Assembly: GCF_040560245.1 (NCBI RefSeq)
Contig: NZ_JAKMWP010000010.1
Reading direction: 5' to 3' (one strand)
Length of the DNA: 64,000 nt
DNA from: Morganella sibonii
GTDB lineage: Bacteria > Pseudomonadota > Gammaproteobacteria > Enterobacterales > Enterobacteriaceae
The notes under the pieces are model-generated. The model had not been told where the DNA came from, did not search any database, and saw only the letters and a list, made by a program, of their open reading frames with translations. The position numbers were made by a program, and so were the translations under genes. Shown one piece after another: positions 16,904-25,249 of the stretch; within the stretch, counting starts at the first letter, position 1; every line of letters begins with the position of its first letter.

Positions 16904-18237
16904 CAACATTAACCCTGGTCTTAACCGCTGCCGGGTCGGTCTTACTGCTGCTGTTCCTGGTGATGGTGGCGCGGCTGCACGCCTTTGTGGCACTGATGAT
17001 TGTCGCTATCGGCGCAGGGCTGTTCTCCGGCATGCCGCTGGAGCAGATTACACAGACCATGCAAAACGGGATGGGCGGCACGCTCGGTTTTCTGGCGATA
17101 GTGGTCGCACTCGGGGCGATGTTCGGTAAAATTCTGCATGAAACCGGCGCACTTGACCAGATTGCCGTAAAACTGCTTAATTCATTCGGTGAAAAACGGG
17201 CGCATTACGCGCTGGGGGTCGCCGGACTTATCTGCGCACTGCCGCTGTTTTTTGATGTGGCGATAGTGCTGCTGATCGGCGTGGTTTTCGCGGTTGCCCG
17301 CCGTACCGGCGGTAACGTTGTGCGTCTGGCGATCCCGCTGTTTGCCGGTGTGGCGGCAGCTGCCTGCTTCCTGTTACCGGGACCGACACCGATGCTGCTG
17401 GCGGATCAGATGAATGCGGATTTCGGCTGGATGATCCTGATTGGCCTGTGTGCGGCGATTCCGGGTATGATCCTGGCAGGCCCGCTGTTCGGTAACTTTA
17501 TCAGCAAATTTGTGACGCTGGAGCTGCCGAAAGACCTGACTGAGCCTGCGCTCGGACAGAGCAAAATGCCGTCATTCTGTCTGAGTCTGGCGCTGGTACT
17601 GTTCCCGCTGGTGCTGGTCGGTCTGAAAACCATCGCTGCCCCGATGGTTGATCCGGATTCAAAACTTCACGGCTGGCTGGTATTTATCGGACACCCGTTC
17701 CTGGCTATTCTGATTGCCTGTCTGGTGGCGATTTACGGCCTGGCAATCCGCCGTGGCATGAGCCGCAATAAAGTGATGGAAATCTGTTCTGCCGCTATCC
17801 AGCCTGCGGGGATTATCCTGCTGGTGACCGGTGCCGGCGGGGTGTTCAAGCAAGTGCTGGTGGACTCCGGTGTGGGGCCTGCGCTGGGTGAATCACTGAT
17901 TGGCGCAGGGCTGCCGATTGCCGCTGCCTGCTTTATTCTGTCTGCTGCTGTCCGTGTGATCCAGGGTTCCGCAACCGTTGCCTGTCTGACCACCGTTGGT
18001 CTGGTATTACCGGTTATCGGTGAACTGGGCTATTCCGGCGCACAGCTGGCGGCACTGTCAGTCTGTATCGCGGGCGGCTCTATTGTACTGAGTCACGTGA
18101 ACGACTCCGGTTTCTGGCTGTACGGGAAATTTACCGGCGCCACCGAAGCACAGACCCTGAAGACCTGGACGCTGATGGAAACCATCCTGGGGACCACCGG
18201 GGCCATCGTCGGCATGCTGTTCTTCGCCTTCCTGTAA
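16900..18237 (+). CDS. gntU: Gluconate permease GntU
   Basis: GntP-family gluconate:H+ symporter, 445 residues (E. coli GntU 446), with 12 or more TM segments. Very close to GntU from the first residues (MTTLTLVLTAAGSVLLLLFLVM) through GGTLGFLAIVVALGAMFGKILHETGA and the RVIQGSATVA block. It overlaps gntK by ATGA and ends before a strong terminator. GntU is the low-affinity type; no gntT is seen here. Confidence 0.95.
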   Translation: MTTLTLVLTAAGSVLLLLFLVMVARLHAFVALMIVAIGAGLFSGMPLEQITQTMQNGMGGTLGFLAIVVALGAMFGKILHETGALDQIAVKLLNSFGEKRAHYALGVAGLICALPLFFDVAIVLLIGVVFAVARRTGGNVVRLAIPLFAGVAAAACFLLPGPTPMLLADQMNADFGWMILIGLCAAIPGMILAGPLFGNFISKFVTLELPKDLTEPALGQSKMPSFCLSLALVLFPLVLVGLKTIAAPMVDPDSKLHGWLVFIGHPFLAILIACLVAIYGLAIRRGMSRNKVMEICSAAIQPAGIILLVTGAGGVFKQVLVDSGVGPALGESLIGAGLPIAAACFILSAAVRVIQGSATVACLTTVGLVLPVIGELGYSGAQLAALSVCIAGGSIVLSHVNDSGFWLYGKFTGATEAQTLKTWTLMETILGTTGAIVGMLFFAFL

Positions 18238-18257
18238 TATCAGCATTTTCATTCTCA

Positions 18258-18290
18258 GGCAGCGGATTGATAAGATCCGCTGCCTTTTTT
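18258..18290 (+). terminator. Terminator of gntKU
   Basis: GGCAGCGGAT (18258-18267), loop, ATCCGCTGCC (18275-18284), six T residues. Confidence 0.95.
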
Positions 18291-18406
18291 ATCACTCCCC
18301 GTCGTCCGCATAATATTCCTGTTTTTTCCGCCGATAGTAAATCTGTCCCCGGCGGCAATCTGCGCTATTTTCCTGTGTTGTATTATCTGTATTAACCGGA
18401 ATTAAC

Positions 18407-19468
18407 ATGCTGAATATAATGAAAAAATGGATGTTTTTACAAAAAAAACAGCCCGTTGTCTCCCGGGAGGAACCGGCGGCTTATCCGGCACCGTCAGAGC
18501 ACGCGAAGACGGGAAATGCGGATGAACAGAAGCACTATCACGGCGAAATTTTGTGCCGTCACTTACTGGATGGTATCGCGGCGATAGAAATTATCCGCAA
18601 CTCCCTGCTGGATTCCGGCACCCGGCTTGCCGGGGAGCAGGGTACGCTGGATGAAATCGCCATGCATAACAGTGAAACCCGCCGTTATATGCAGGAACTG
18701 TGCAGTGTGCTGGATGATATCAGTGAACATGCTGATAAGGGGCTTGATTACACCCAAAAACTGGTCTCGGTGCTGGGACAGATTAATCAGAATATTAATA
18801 ACATCGAACGCCTCGCCAACCAGACTAACCTGCTGGCGGTTAACTCGGCGATTGAAGCGTCTCATGTCGGCAGCCGTGGTGCCGGATTCTCTGTTATTGC
18901 CCGCGAGATAAAGCAGTTATCCGGAGAAATTCAGGATGAAGCCATCAATATCACCACATTTACCGGTAAAATTAAGTCACATGCCAAAGCGATCCATACC
19001 GATGCGGAAGATAATCAAAAGCTGGTGAGCAGCATCCGTGATATTGCGGTTCAGGCGGAAGAGCGTTTACAGGATATGATCACCAGCTCCTCCCGGATGG
19101 AAGCAATTATCCGTTTTGTGGCGGTACAGCAGTTTCTCAATACCGTCAAACTGGATCACGTTATCTGGAAAGGGGATATCTACCGCCGCCTGCTGGACGG
19201 AAATGCGGACTTATCGGTTAATGACCATACCCAGTGCCGTCTCGGCAAATGGTATTACGCGGACGAAGGACAGCGGTTTATCGGCCATGATGCCTACCGG
19301 AAACTGGAAAGACCGCACCGGCTGGTGCATCTTTCCGGGCGCCTGGCGCTGGAAGCCAGGGCACAGGGCTCGCTTCAGGATGAGGAACTGCATTTATCCG
19401 CGATGGAGGACGCCAGCCGGGAAGTGATTGAGAACATCGATGATCTGCTGGCATCGATCAGTTACTGA
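18407..19468 (+). CDS. Soluble methyl-accepting chemoreceptor with C-terminal CZB zinc domain
   Basis: 353 residues without any transmembrane segment, so cytoplasmic. The middle is a shortened MCP signalling hairpin whose tip reads NNIERLANQTNLLAVNSAIEASHVG (about 131-155), which should contact CheA/CheW. The C-terminus is a chemoreceptor zinc-binding (CZB) domain with predicted ligands His251 (KLDH), Cys277 (CRLGKWYY), His304 and His308. CZB domains sense zinc or oxidants such as HOCl. Stands alone; the chemotaxis operon is elsewhere. The N-terminus (1-40) is polar and unassigned. Confidence 0.9.
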   Translation: MLNIMKKWMFLQKKQPVVSREEPAAYPAPSEHAKTGNADEQKHYHGEILCRHLLDGIAAIEIIRNSLLDSGTRLAGEQGTLDEIAMHNSETRRYMQELCSVLDDISEHADKGLDYTQKLVSVLGQINQNINNIERLANQTNLLAVNSAIEASHVGSRGAGFSVIAREIKQLSGEIQDEAINITTFTGKIKSHAKAIHTDAEDNQKLVSSIRDIAVQAEERLQDMITSSSRMEAIIRFVAVQQFLNTVKLDHVIWKGDIYRRLLDGNADLSVNDHTQCRLGKWYYADEGQRFIGHDAYRKLERPHRLVHLSGRLALEARAQGSLQDEELHLSAMEDASREVIENIDDLLASISY

Positions 19469-19470
19469 TA

Positions 19471-20028
19471 TCAGGTGAACAGTGTGATTTGTCTGTTTTT
19501 CAGCTGTGTGATTTTTTCGGATAACTGAATTTTCTTATCTGCGGCGGCAAAAGCATCCGGCGGCATATGGCTGACCAGTTCACTGAGATGATCAGGAGAT
19601 TTCACAACAAGAAATTGTTTTTTATCCCGGATAAACACCACGGAATATTTTTTTTGATTTAATAATTCCAGCACATTACTGAGAGTGCCGGTACTGCGGC
19701 TGTCCCAGATCATCAGTCCGCAATCCGCGTCAGCGGCCATCGCTAAGTCTTTCGCTGTAAAAAATGCCCTGCTTCCCGGCGCACAGGTGGTTTTTGTTAC
19801 CTGTACAGGCCAGTTTCCGAGGTTATGTCTCGGAACCCGGGAACTGCTGAAGACGGTGACGTGATGATAACCGGATTGTTTCAGAAATTGCTGAACGGCT
19901 GAATCCACCCCCGCGGCATCACCGACAATAATGCGGAGATGCCGGGCGGTTATTTTTTGCAGCCGTTCAGTGACCAATGGGTCTAATACTTTAATTTTAA
20001 TCGATCCTGCGACGAAAATCGTCGTCAT
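19471..20028 (-). CDS. SLOG/DprA-like Rossmann protein with C-terminal clamp-binding-like peptide
   Basis: 185 residues, not a named family I can fix. The N-terminal half looks like a SLOG/DUF2493-type nucleotide-binding Rossmann fold: MTTIFVAGSI, IIVGDAAGVDSAVQQFLKQSGYHHVTVF (compare GxxxGxD of the family) and CGLMIWDSRSTGTLSNVLELL (about 104-124), which parallels the D-x-x-S-x-G loop in these folds. The extreme C-terminus NRQITLFT fits the QLxLF sliding-clamp-binding motif. It overlaps the phosphoribosyltransferase gene by 4 bases (20025-20028), so the pair is one operon. Locally AT-richer than neighbours, consistent with acquisition. Confidence 0.72.
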   Translation of the reverse strand: MTTIFVAGSIKIKVLDPLVTERLQKITARHLRIIVGDAAGVDSAVQQFLKQSGYHHVTVFSSSRVPRHNLGNWPVQVTKTTCAPGSRAFFTAKDLAMAADADCGLMIWDSRSTGTLSNVLELLNQKKYSVVFIRDKKQFLVVKSPDHLSELVSHMPPDAFAAADKKIQLSEKITQLKNRQITLFT

Positions 20029-20615
20029 ACCGGTCTCCAGGTGAGTGCAGCCACATAGATGTTATTCACTTTACTATAACCGCGAAGAACTTGACAGGCT
20101 GACTCCAGTGACGCACCGGTATGGTACAGGTCATCAATTACCACGACATTCCAGCATCCGTCATTTTGGATTTGATCAAAAACAGAAAAGCTTTCACCGA
20201 TGGCATTCAGTTTTTCCTGTTTGTCAGTCAGATTTTTGAGCGGAGTGTTACCGGGTTCTTTCATCAGCAGATGATCAAAATGCGGCAGGTCTGTTATTTT
20301 TGAAACTATCCGGACAATTTCTGTTACCGGCTGGCGGGAACGGGCGGTAGAGGCGGGCATGGGAAGGACGAAACGCGCATCCGGAAAACGGATTTTTATA
20401 TTATCCGCAAGGCACCGGGCGAGCGGGTCAAGCTGAGACCAATCCTGTTTATATTTCAGCCGGTATAGTGCTTCACCCACTTCTGTTCTTTTGGTATCAA
20501 ACTGCATGTGCCCGGCACTGTTTTCACCCAGTGGTCTGCTCCATTCGGTGTGTTTATCCAGGGCGAACCCCGCTTTCCAGCTCCCGTAGAGAGGTTTGAT
20601 ATTGGTCTTCATCAT
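20025..20615 (-). CDS. Phosphoribosyltransferase-fold protein (ComF-like), partner of the SLOG gene
   Basis: 196 residues with a type I PRTase signature near the C-terminus: VVVIDDLYHTGASLESACQVL (about 155-175), the PRPP-binding loop (D-D-x-x-x-T-G-A-S/T). The N-terminus (GEALYRLKYKQDW, RFVLPMPASTARSRQPVTEI) resembles ComF-type proteins without their zinc-finger cysteines. Starts at tandem ATGs (20615/20612) after AAAGGACTG. The pairing with a SLOG protein recalls DprA/ComF-like and nucleotide-conflict associations; the actual reaction is unknown. Confidence 0.78.
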   Translation of the reverse strand: MMKTNIKPLYGSWKAGFALDKHTEWSRPLGENSAGHMQFDTKRTEVGEALYRLKYKQDWSQLDPLARCLADNIKIRFPDARFVLPMPASTARSRQPVTEIVRIVSKITDLPHFDHLLMKEPGNTPLKNLTDKQEKLNAIGESFSVFDQIQNDGCWNVVVIDDLYHTGASLESACQVLRGYSKVNNIYVAALTWRPV

Positions 20616-20740
20616 CAGTCCTTTGGTAACGAATACAACATGGTGATTGAAGGGTGATTAGAGATTATTCTTTTGGATGATGCACGTTTCCGGCGGATGT
20701 TTTGCGAGCAGAAGTGTGAAATAAAGGAGTAATACGTATA

Positions 20741-20762
20741 AAAAATCCCCGGAAACCGGGGG
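20741..20762 (-). terminator. Terminator of the kinase/permease/glycohydrolase operon
   Basis: On the minus strand CCCCGG-TTT-CCGGGG followed by ATTTTTT, placed just after the 20800 stop. Confidence 0.88.
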
Positions 20763-20799
20763 CTGAGTGAACATCGCTGTCGGGTAAACGGGCGGTGTA

Positions 20800-21756
20800 T
20801 CAGGGGTGATGATGTAAAAATTCACTTAATTCACGGCGGGTTGGCGCACCGTCAGATCCGGGGCGGCTGACCACAATCGCCGCCACCGCATTACCGGTCT
20901 GTACGGCATCCGTGAGCGGCAGCCCGCAGGCCAGACCGGCGAGAACACCGGCGCAGTGACTGTCTCCGGCGGCGATGGTATCAGCCACCGGTACGGTAAA
21001 GGCCGGGATTTTTACCGGCCGCTGTCCCGGCTGACACACTACGGCACCTTCTTTATCAAAGCGGGCGATCAGCGGCAGTCCGTAACTGTCTGCAAACGCC
21101 TGTGCATCATCTGTCTGTATCTCAGACTGCCCGCCGCCCCGCGGATTAAGCTGTGCCAGCTCATCACGGTTGACGGTCAGCAGTGGTTTTTTTGTCAGCA
21201 GCTTTTCAATAAAGTCCGGATCAATATCCCGCAGACGCGGACCGAAATCCGCAAACAGGGTTTTATCGTCACTCTGTGCCAGCAGCCAGTTACGCAGCGG
21301 CGCACTTTCCGGGCTGACCAGTTCATAACCGGAAACATAAATCAGCGCATTGTCCGGCACCGGAATTTGTGCAAGCAGTTCTTCACTCCAGTGCTGCTCG
21401 CAACCTTCGATAGTGATAAAAGTACGCTCTTTACTCTCTTCCACCAGCGCCAGACACCAGCCGTTATCATGCGACGGATGGCGCAGCAGAACCGGCAGAT
21501 TTTCCCTTTCCATTGCGGCAATGACCTGCTTTCCCCAGCTGCCGTTTCCGGCGGGGATGCCGTTGACCGGCACAATACCGAGACGGATCAGGGCGCGGGC
21601 GACGTTAAAGGCGCAACCGCCGATCTGCTGCCCGAGGGGCAGGGCGCTGATATCATCCCCGCTGCGCGGCAGTGCGTTCACTTCCAGCATCACATCACCG
21701 AAAGCGGCGCCGATAACCACGACCGGACGCTGTGGTGTCAGTAACGATACATCCAT
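20800..21756 (-). CDS. yegV: PfkB-family sugar/nucleoside kinase (YegV-like)
   Basis: Ribokinase-fold kinase of 318 residues. Family signatures: GGCAFNVARALIRLG near residue 45 (PfkB motif 1, substrate side) and VADTIAAGDSHCAGVLAG near 255 (motif 2, with the catalytic Asp in AAGD). The usual GAGD glycine is Ala here, a mild variation of the anion hole. Third gene of a minus-strand operon with an NCS1 permease and an ADP-ribosylglycohydrolase; this matches E. coli yegTUV with yegW, where YegV is the kinase. The probable substrate is a ribosyl compound released after uptake, not proven. Confidence 0.85.
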   Translation of the reverse strand: MDVSLLTPQRPVVVIGAAFGDVMLEVNALPRSGDDISALPLGQQIGGCAFNVARALIRLGIVPVNGIPAGNGSWGKQVIAAMERENLPVLLRHPSHDNGWCLALVEESKERTFITIEGCEQHWSEELLAQIPVPDNALIYVSGYELVSPESAPLRNWLLAQSDDKTLFADFGPRLRDIDPDFIEKLLTKKPLLTVNRDELAQLNPRGGGQSEIQTDDAQAFADSYGLPLIARFDKEGAVVCQPGQRPVKIPAFTVPVADTIAAGDSHCAGVLAGLACGLPLTDAVQTGNAVAAIVVSRPGSDGAPTRRELSEFLHHHP

Positions 21757-21765
21757 CAGTTCAGA

Positions 21766-23166
21766 TTAACTCCGTGCCGGTTTCATCATCAGTGTCAGGC
21801 GGTATGCCGCCATGCTCACCAGGAAGGAGACAAACAGCCCCAGACTGGAATTCTCAAACACACCGGTGGCAAACGGCCCGTTAATAAAGCCGGTGTTGGT
21901 GACCAGCAGCCCGGCAACCGAGCCGCCGAGCCAGCACAGGAACGTCGGCAGAATAACGCCGGTGTCGCCGTAGAGAGAAACTTCGTCGTAACCGGCGGTT
22001 TTGTGTTTGCTGTAGTAATCGGTGATAAAAATTGCCGCCCAGGAGGCCAGGAACAGTCCGCAGAACACCAGGAATGAAATAAACGGCCCGAGGAAATCAC
22101 CGGAAACAAACAGAACATAAATGGCGATGGCCAGCACAATCACACCATCAAGGGCAACGGCAGTGCGCTGTTTGAGTTTGATCCCCATACTCAGCAGGTT
22201 CAGACTGGCGGAATAGAGGCTGAGGACGGCGATAGTGACAATCCCCGCCACAGCGGCAGCCAGATACGGCACGGCCATCCAGGACGGCAGCAGGCCGCCG
22301 ATCGCGGCAATCGGGTTTTCTTCCGCGGCCAGATCAGGCAGTTGTGCGGTCAGCAGAATACCGGTCAGGATCAGCAGCAGCAACGGCAGCGCAGCGCCGC
22401 CGACCACAGAACCGAAAATACGGCTGTGGGATGAGGACGGGCTCTGGTCGCGGCTGTAATCCGCCCCGGCAATCGCCCAGCTGATCCCGGTTCCGGCGGC
22501 GATGATGGAAACCGCCGGCAGGAAACCGGTGATCCAGTTGCCGGAAGGACGGCTGAACAGTGCCTGCCAGTCGGCGGTGGCCAGCAGCCAGAGTACAACA
22601 AACAGGGTCATTGCCCCGAAAATCCGCGTGATCCATTTCTGCATCAGCAAAACCGTGTTCTGCCCGAGAATACTGACCAGCACCGTCAGCCCGCCGAATA
22701 ATACCAGCGCAACAGCCGTCATCAGGTGTCCGCTGCCCAGCCCGATGGCGGTAAACAGTGCGGCGAGCGTCAGTGTGCCGGTGATGATATTCACGGCTTC
22801 CCAGCCCATCAGGTTAAACCAGCAGAAAGCGGTCGGTGCGATATTACCGCTTTTGCCGAAACTGGCGCGGGAAAGGGTGAGAGTGGTGGTCCGGCCGATT
22901 TTACCGGCGATACTGGTGATCCCCACTAAAACAAAGGAAGCGACACCCGCCACTGCGGCTAAAACGGACTGAAAGAAGGACAGCCCGAACGACACAATAA
23001 TCGCGCCGTAGACCACGCCGAGAATACCGATATTGGCGGCACACCAGACAAAGAAAAGTTCGGCCGGTTTTTTGGTCTGCCGGGAGGGCGGGATCAGACC
23101 GATCCCCAGTTCTTCTATCGTCGGATCGGTTTTGTTCAATGCTGAAGGTGCAGATTGCTGACTCAT
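21766..23166 (-). CDS. NCS1-family nucleobase/nucleoside:cation symporter
   Basis: 466 residues, twelve predicted TM segments. Resembles CodB/CytX-type permeases: FFVWCAANIGILGVVYGAII, LTLSRASFGKSGNIAPTAFCWFNLMGWEAVNI (NCS1 hallmark, about 95-130), and AIAGADYSRDQSPSS (substrate and cation site region). It overlaps the glycohydrolase gene by 4 bases (23163-23166) and is 9 bases before the kinase gene. In the comparable E. coli cluster this position is taken by YegT, a member of the unrelated NHS/MFS nucleoside transporters, so the transporter has been swapped. Confidence 0.9.
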   Translation of the reverse strand: MSQQSAPSALNKTDPTIEELGIGLIPPSRQTKKPAELFFVWCAANIGILGVVYGAIIVSFGLSFFQSVLAAVAGVASFVLVGITSIAGKIGRTTTLTLSRASFGKSGNIAPTAFCWFNLMGWEAVNIITGTLTLAALFTAIGLGSGHLMTAVALVLFGGLTVLVSILGQNTVLLMQKWITRIFGAMTLFVVLWLLATADWQALFSRPSGNWITGFLPAVSIIAAGTGISWAIAGADYSRDQSPSSSHSRIFGSVVGGAALPLLLLILTGILLTAQLPDLAAEENPIAAIGGLLPSWMAVPYLAAAVAGIVTIAVLSLYSASLNLLSMGIKLKQRTAVALDGVIVLAIAIYVLFVSGDFLGPFISFLVFCGLFLASWAAIFITDYYSKHKTAGYDEVSLYGDTGVILPTFLCWLGGSVAGLLVTNTGFINGPFATGVFENSSLGLFVSFLVSMAAYRLTLMMKPARS

Positions 23167-24212
23167 GACATCATCCTGTTCGTCGCGGCATACTCCTGCC
23201 TGAACTGTGCCAGACGGCGGGCATACGGCGTAAAATCGATATTATTTGTATGATTTATCAATGCGATACTGTCAGCATCAAAACTGTCAATGCCGTGAAT
23301 TGCGCCGCAGATAGCCGTTGCCATGGCACCGATGGTGTCCGTGTCTCCGCCCAGATTTGCAGCCAGTACCGCACAGCGTACGGGATTGGTGTTGGCTAAA
23401 TCCGCGAGTGCAATTGCACACGGGATAGATTCAATATTATCCATACCGGCGCCGACTATCTCATAAAGATCGGTCAGTGCCTGTTCTTCATCCGTACGCC
23501 CGCGGACCACATTGAGCGCATACATAATCCTCCGTCCCAGCAGCGGGCTGAAGGTGGATTCGAACCGGCGCTGAACAGAGTCAGCCAGCGGTATGACAGC
23601 CTGTTTTATCGCAGACCAGTCAGTGCCCTCAACAGCCAGACTGACGGCCCGGGCAATCACGACAGCACCGGCAATGGCGATATCGGATTTGTGGGTCGGC
23701 AGACAGGAGAGCCTGACCTGCTCAATAAAACGTTCTGTATTATATGATGGCATCAGGCAACCGACGGGCGCGACACGCATCGCGGAACCGTTGGTCACAC
23801 CATTTGCCTCTATTTTATCTAAAGGTATTCCCTGGTGTATGGCATTCAGCGCAGCTTTTGATGTCGGCCCCAGAATATTTTTTTCAAACGCCTGTATCCG
23901 GGTAGCCCATGCCATGATGTGGCGGGCGATCGTCTGTGGGACGACCGCACCGTGCTCCTCAATAATGGCATCCATCAGGGCAACACACTGACTGGTATCA
24001 TCGGTAAATTCCCCGGCAACAAACTCGTTGGCGGCAATATTCTCCTCCGGGCCCGGCAGGAAAGTGTCAATCCAGCCGAAGTGCTGACGGACACGGCTCT
24101 TTGGCCAGAGTTCCGACGGCATGCCCATGGCATCTCCGGTTGCCTGCCCGTAAAGACAACCGAGAATACGTTTTTCTGTCACACTTAACGGGACTGCTGC
24201 TGATTGTGTCAT
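23163..24212 (-). CDS. yegU: ADP-ribosylglycohydrolase family protein (YegU-like)
   Basis: 349-residue DraG-type metal-dependent hydrolase. Metal-ligand motifs are present: GQATGDAMGMPSE (about 17-29), FTDDTSQCVALMDA (DDT, about 69-82) and GGDTDTIGAMATAICGA near residue 300. Family members cleave N- or O-glycosidic ADP-ribose or other ribosyl bonds. As first gene of the operon with a permease and PfkB kinase it likely hydrolyses an imported nucleoside-like compound to a base and a sugar that the kinase phosphorylates. Confidence 0.9.
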   Translation of the reverse strand: MTQSAAVPLSVTEKRILGCLYGQATGDAMGMPSELWPKSRVRQHFGWIDTFLPGPEENIAANEFVAGEFTDDTSQCVALMDAIIEEHGAVVPQTIARHIMAWATRIQAFEKNILGPTSKAALNAIHQGIPLDKIEANGVTNGSAMRVAPVGCLMPSYNTERFIEQVRLSCLPTHKSDIAIAGAVVIARAVSLAVEGTDWSAIKQAVIPLADSVQRRFESTFSPLLGRRIMYALNVVRGRTDEEQALTDLYEIVGAGMDNIESIPCAIALADLANTNPVRCAVLAANLGGDTDTIGAMATAICGAIHGIDSFDADSIALINHTNNIDFTPYARRLAQFRQEYAATNRMMS

Positions 24213-24322
24213 TTATTATTATCTGAACTGGTGTTGAATGAATTAAGAACAAAATATCTGTTATTGGTATGGGACTGCTGTGTGGTCTTTGTCTTTACTG
24301 AGTATATAATAGACTACAAATA

Positions 24323-24355
24323 AGTCCAGTTGAAGTCCAGTTGAAGTCCAGTTGA
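24323..24355 (-). repeat. Three tandem 11-bp repeats upstream of the yegU-like operon
   Basis: Three perfect, contiguous copies of AGTCCAGTTGA (24323-24333, 24334-24344, 24345-24355). The 11-bp period is one helical turn, so three protein faces would line up. They lie between the divergent operon and the GntR regulator gene, next to a probable operon -10 (TATTAT on the minus strand near 24306-24311). Candidate operator for the GntR-family regulator at 24442. Confidence 0.85.
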
Positions 24356-24441
24356 GGCGATTTTAATCAGTATGTGATAGTGGACACAAAAGTTGCTACA
24401 CTGTTTTCAGCCGTTATCCGCAGCATGACAGGAACCTATTT

Positions 24442-25179
24442 GTGGAACATGATTTTCTCACTTTTTTACAGCACCGGTTTGATCAGCAATCAACTGTTCC
24501 GTTATATATTCAGTTAAAACAAGGAATTGAAGACGCCATCACACAAAAGATGCTGACGCACGGTTGTGTTCTGCCGTCTGAGCGCCGTTTGTCTCAGTCG
24601 CTGGGTGTATCCCGCGTTACGGTAGTAAAAGCACTGGACTTACTGCTGAAACAGGGACTGGTGGTGAAACATCACGGCAAAGGCACGCAGATTAATCTGC
24701 CGGTGCAGTACAACCTGTCCGGCGGCGGTTTTTCCGCACAGGCGGCCGGCAGCGGCCAGGTGTCCAGCCGCTGGCTTATCCGTCAGCTGGACTCTGTACC
24801 GGACTCTCTGGCCTCTGAACTGGAATTATCCGCCGGGGATACCATGGCGGTGATCAAACGTGTCCGGCTGGTGGACGATATTCCGGTGTCGCTGGAAACC
24901 ATGTTTATTCCGGAAGCCTTTCTGCCGCGCCCTGATTTGCTGGACGGTTCACTGTACGCACACTGGCTGGCGCAGGGTATTGAGCCGGATGTGCAGGAGT
25001 ATGCGCTCTCTATCTGTCATCCGTCAGAAGAAGAGGCGAAACTGCTCTCTATCCCGCCGACAGCGTCACTGATGAAAATTATCCTCAGAAGCCGCGACAA
25101 AGCGGGCAGAGTACTGGAATACGGTACGGCTATCTGCCGCAGTGATTTCTATCATTTCCACTTTACCGTAAAAGCCTGA
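24442..25179 (+). CDS. yegW: GntR/HutC-family regulator (YegW-like)
   Basis: 245 residues: N-terminal winged HTH (VPLYIQLKQGIEDAI...LPSERRLSQSLGVSRVTVVKALDLLLKQGLVVKHHGKGT, about 17-80) and a C-terminal UTRA ligand-binding domain (about 100-240). Starts with GTG at 24442 behind CAGGAA. Divergent from the permease/kinase/glycohydrolase operon, as yegW is to yegTUV in E. coli, so it is the likely local repressor acting at the 11-bp repeats. Confidence 0.88.
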   Translation: MEHDFLTFLQHRFDQQSTVPLYIQLKQGIEDAITQKMLTHGCVLPSERRLSQSLGVSRVTVVKALDLLLKQGLVVKHHGKGTQINLPVQYNLSGGGFSAQAAGSGQVSSRWLIRQLDSVPDSLASELELSAGDTMAVIKRVRLVDDIPVSLETMFIPEAFLPRPDLLDGSLYAHWLAQGIEPDVQEYALSICHPSEEEAKLLSIPPTASLMKIILRSRDKAGRVLEYGTAICRSDFYHFHFTVKA

Positions 25180-25200
25180 CAGCAAAAAAATCAAAAAACA

Positions 25201-25227
25201 AAAAAGCACTGTAAAAACAGTGCTTTT
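25201..25227. terminator. Bidirectional terminator between yegW-like gene and hisRS
   Basis: AAAAGCACTGT / ACAGTGCTTTT around a short A loop, with A and T runs on both sides; serves both convergent genes. Confidence 0.92.
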
Positions 25228-25249
25228 GATAATATTACGTTGCTGTTTA

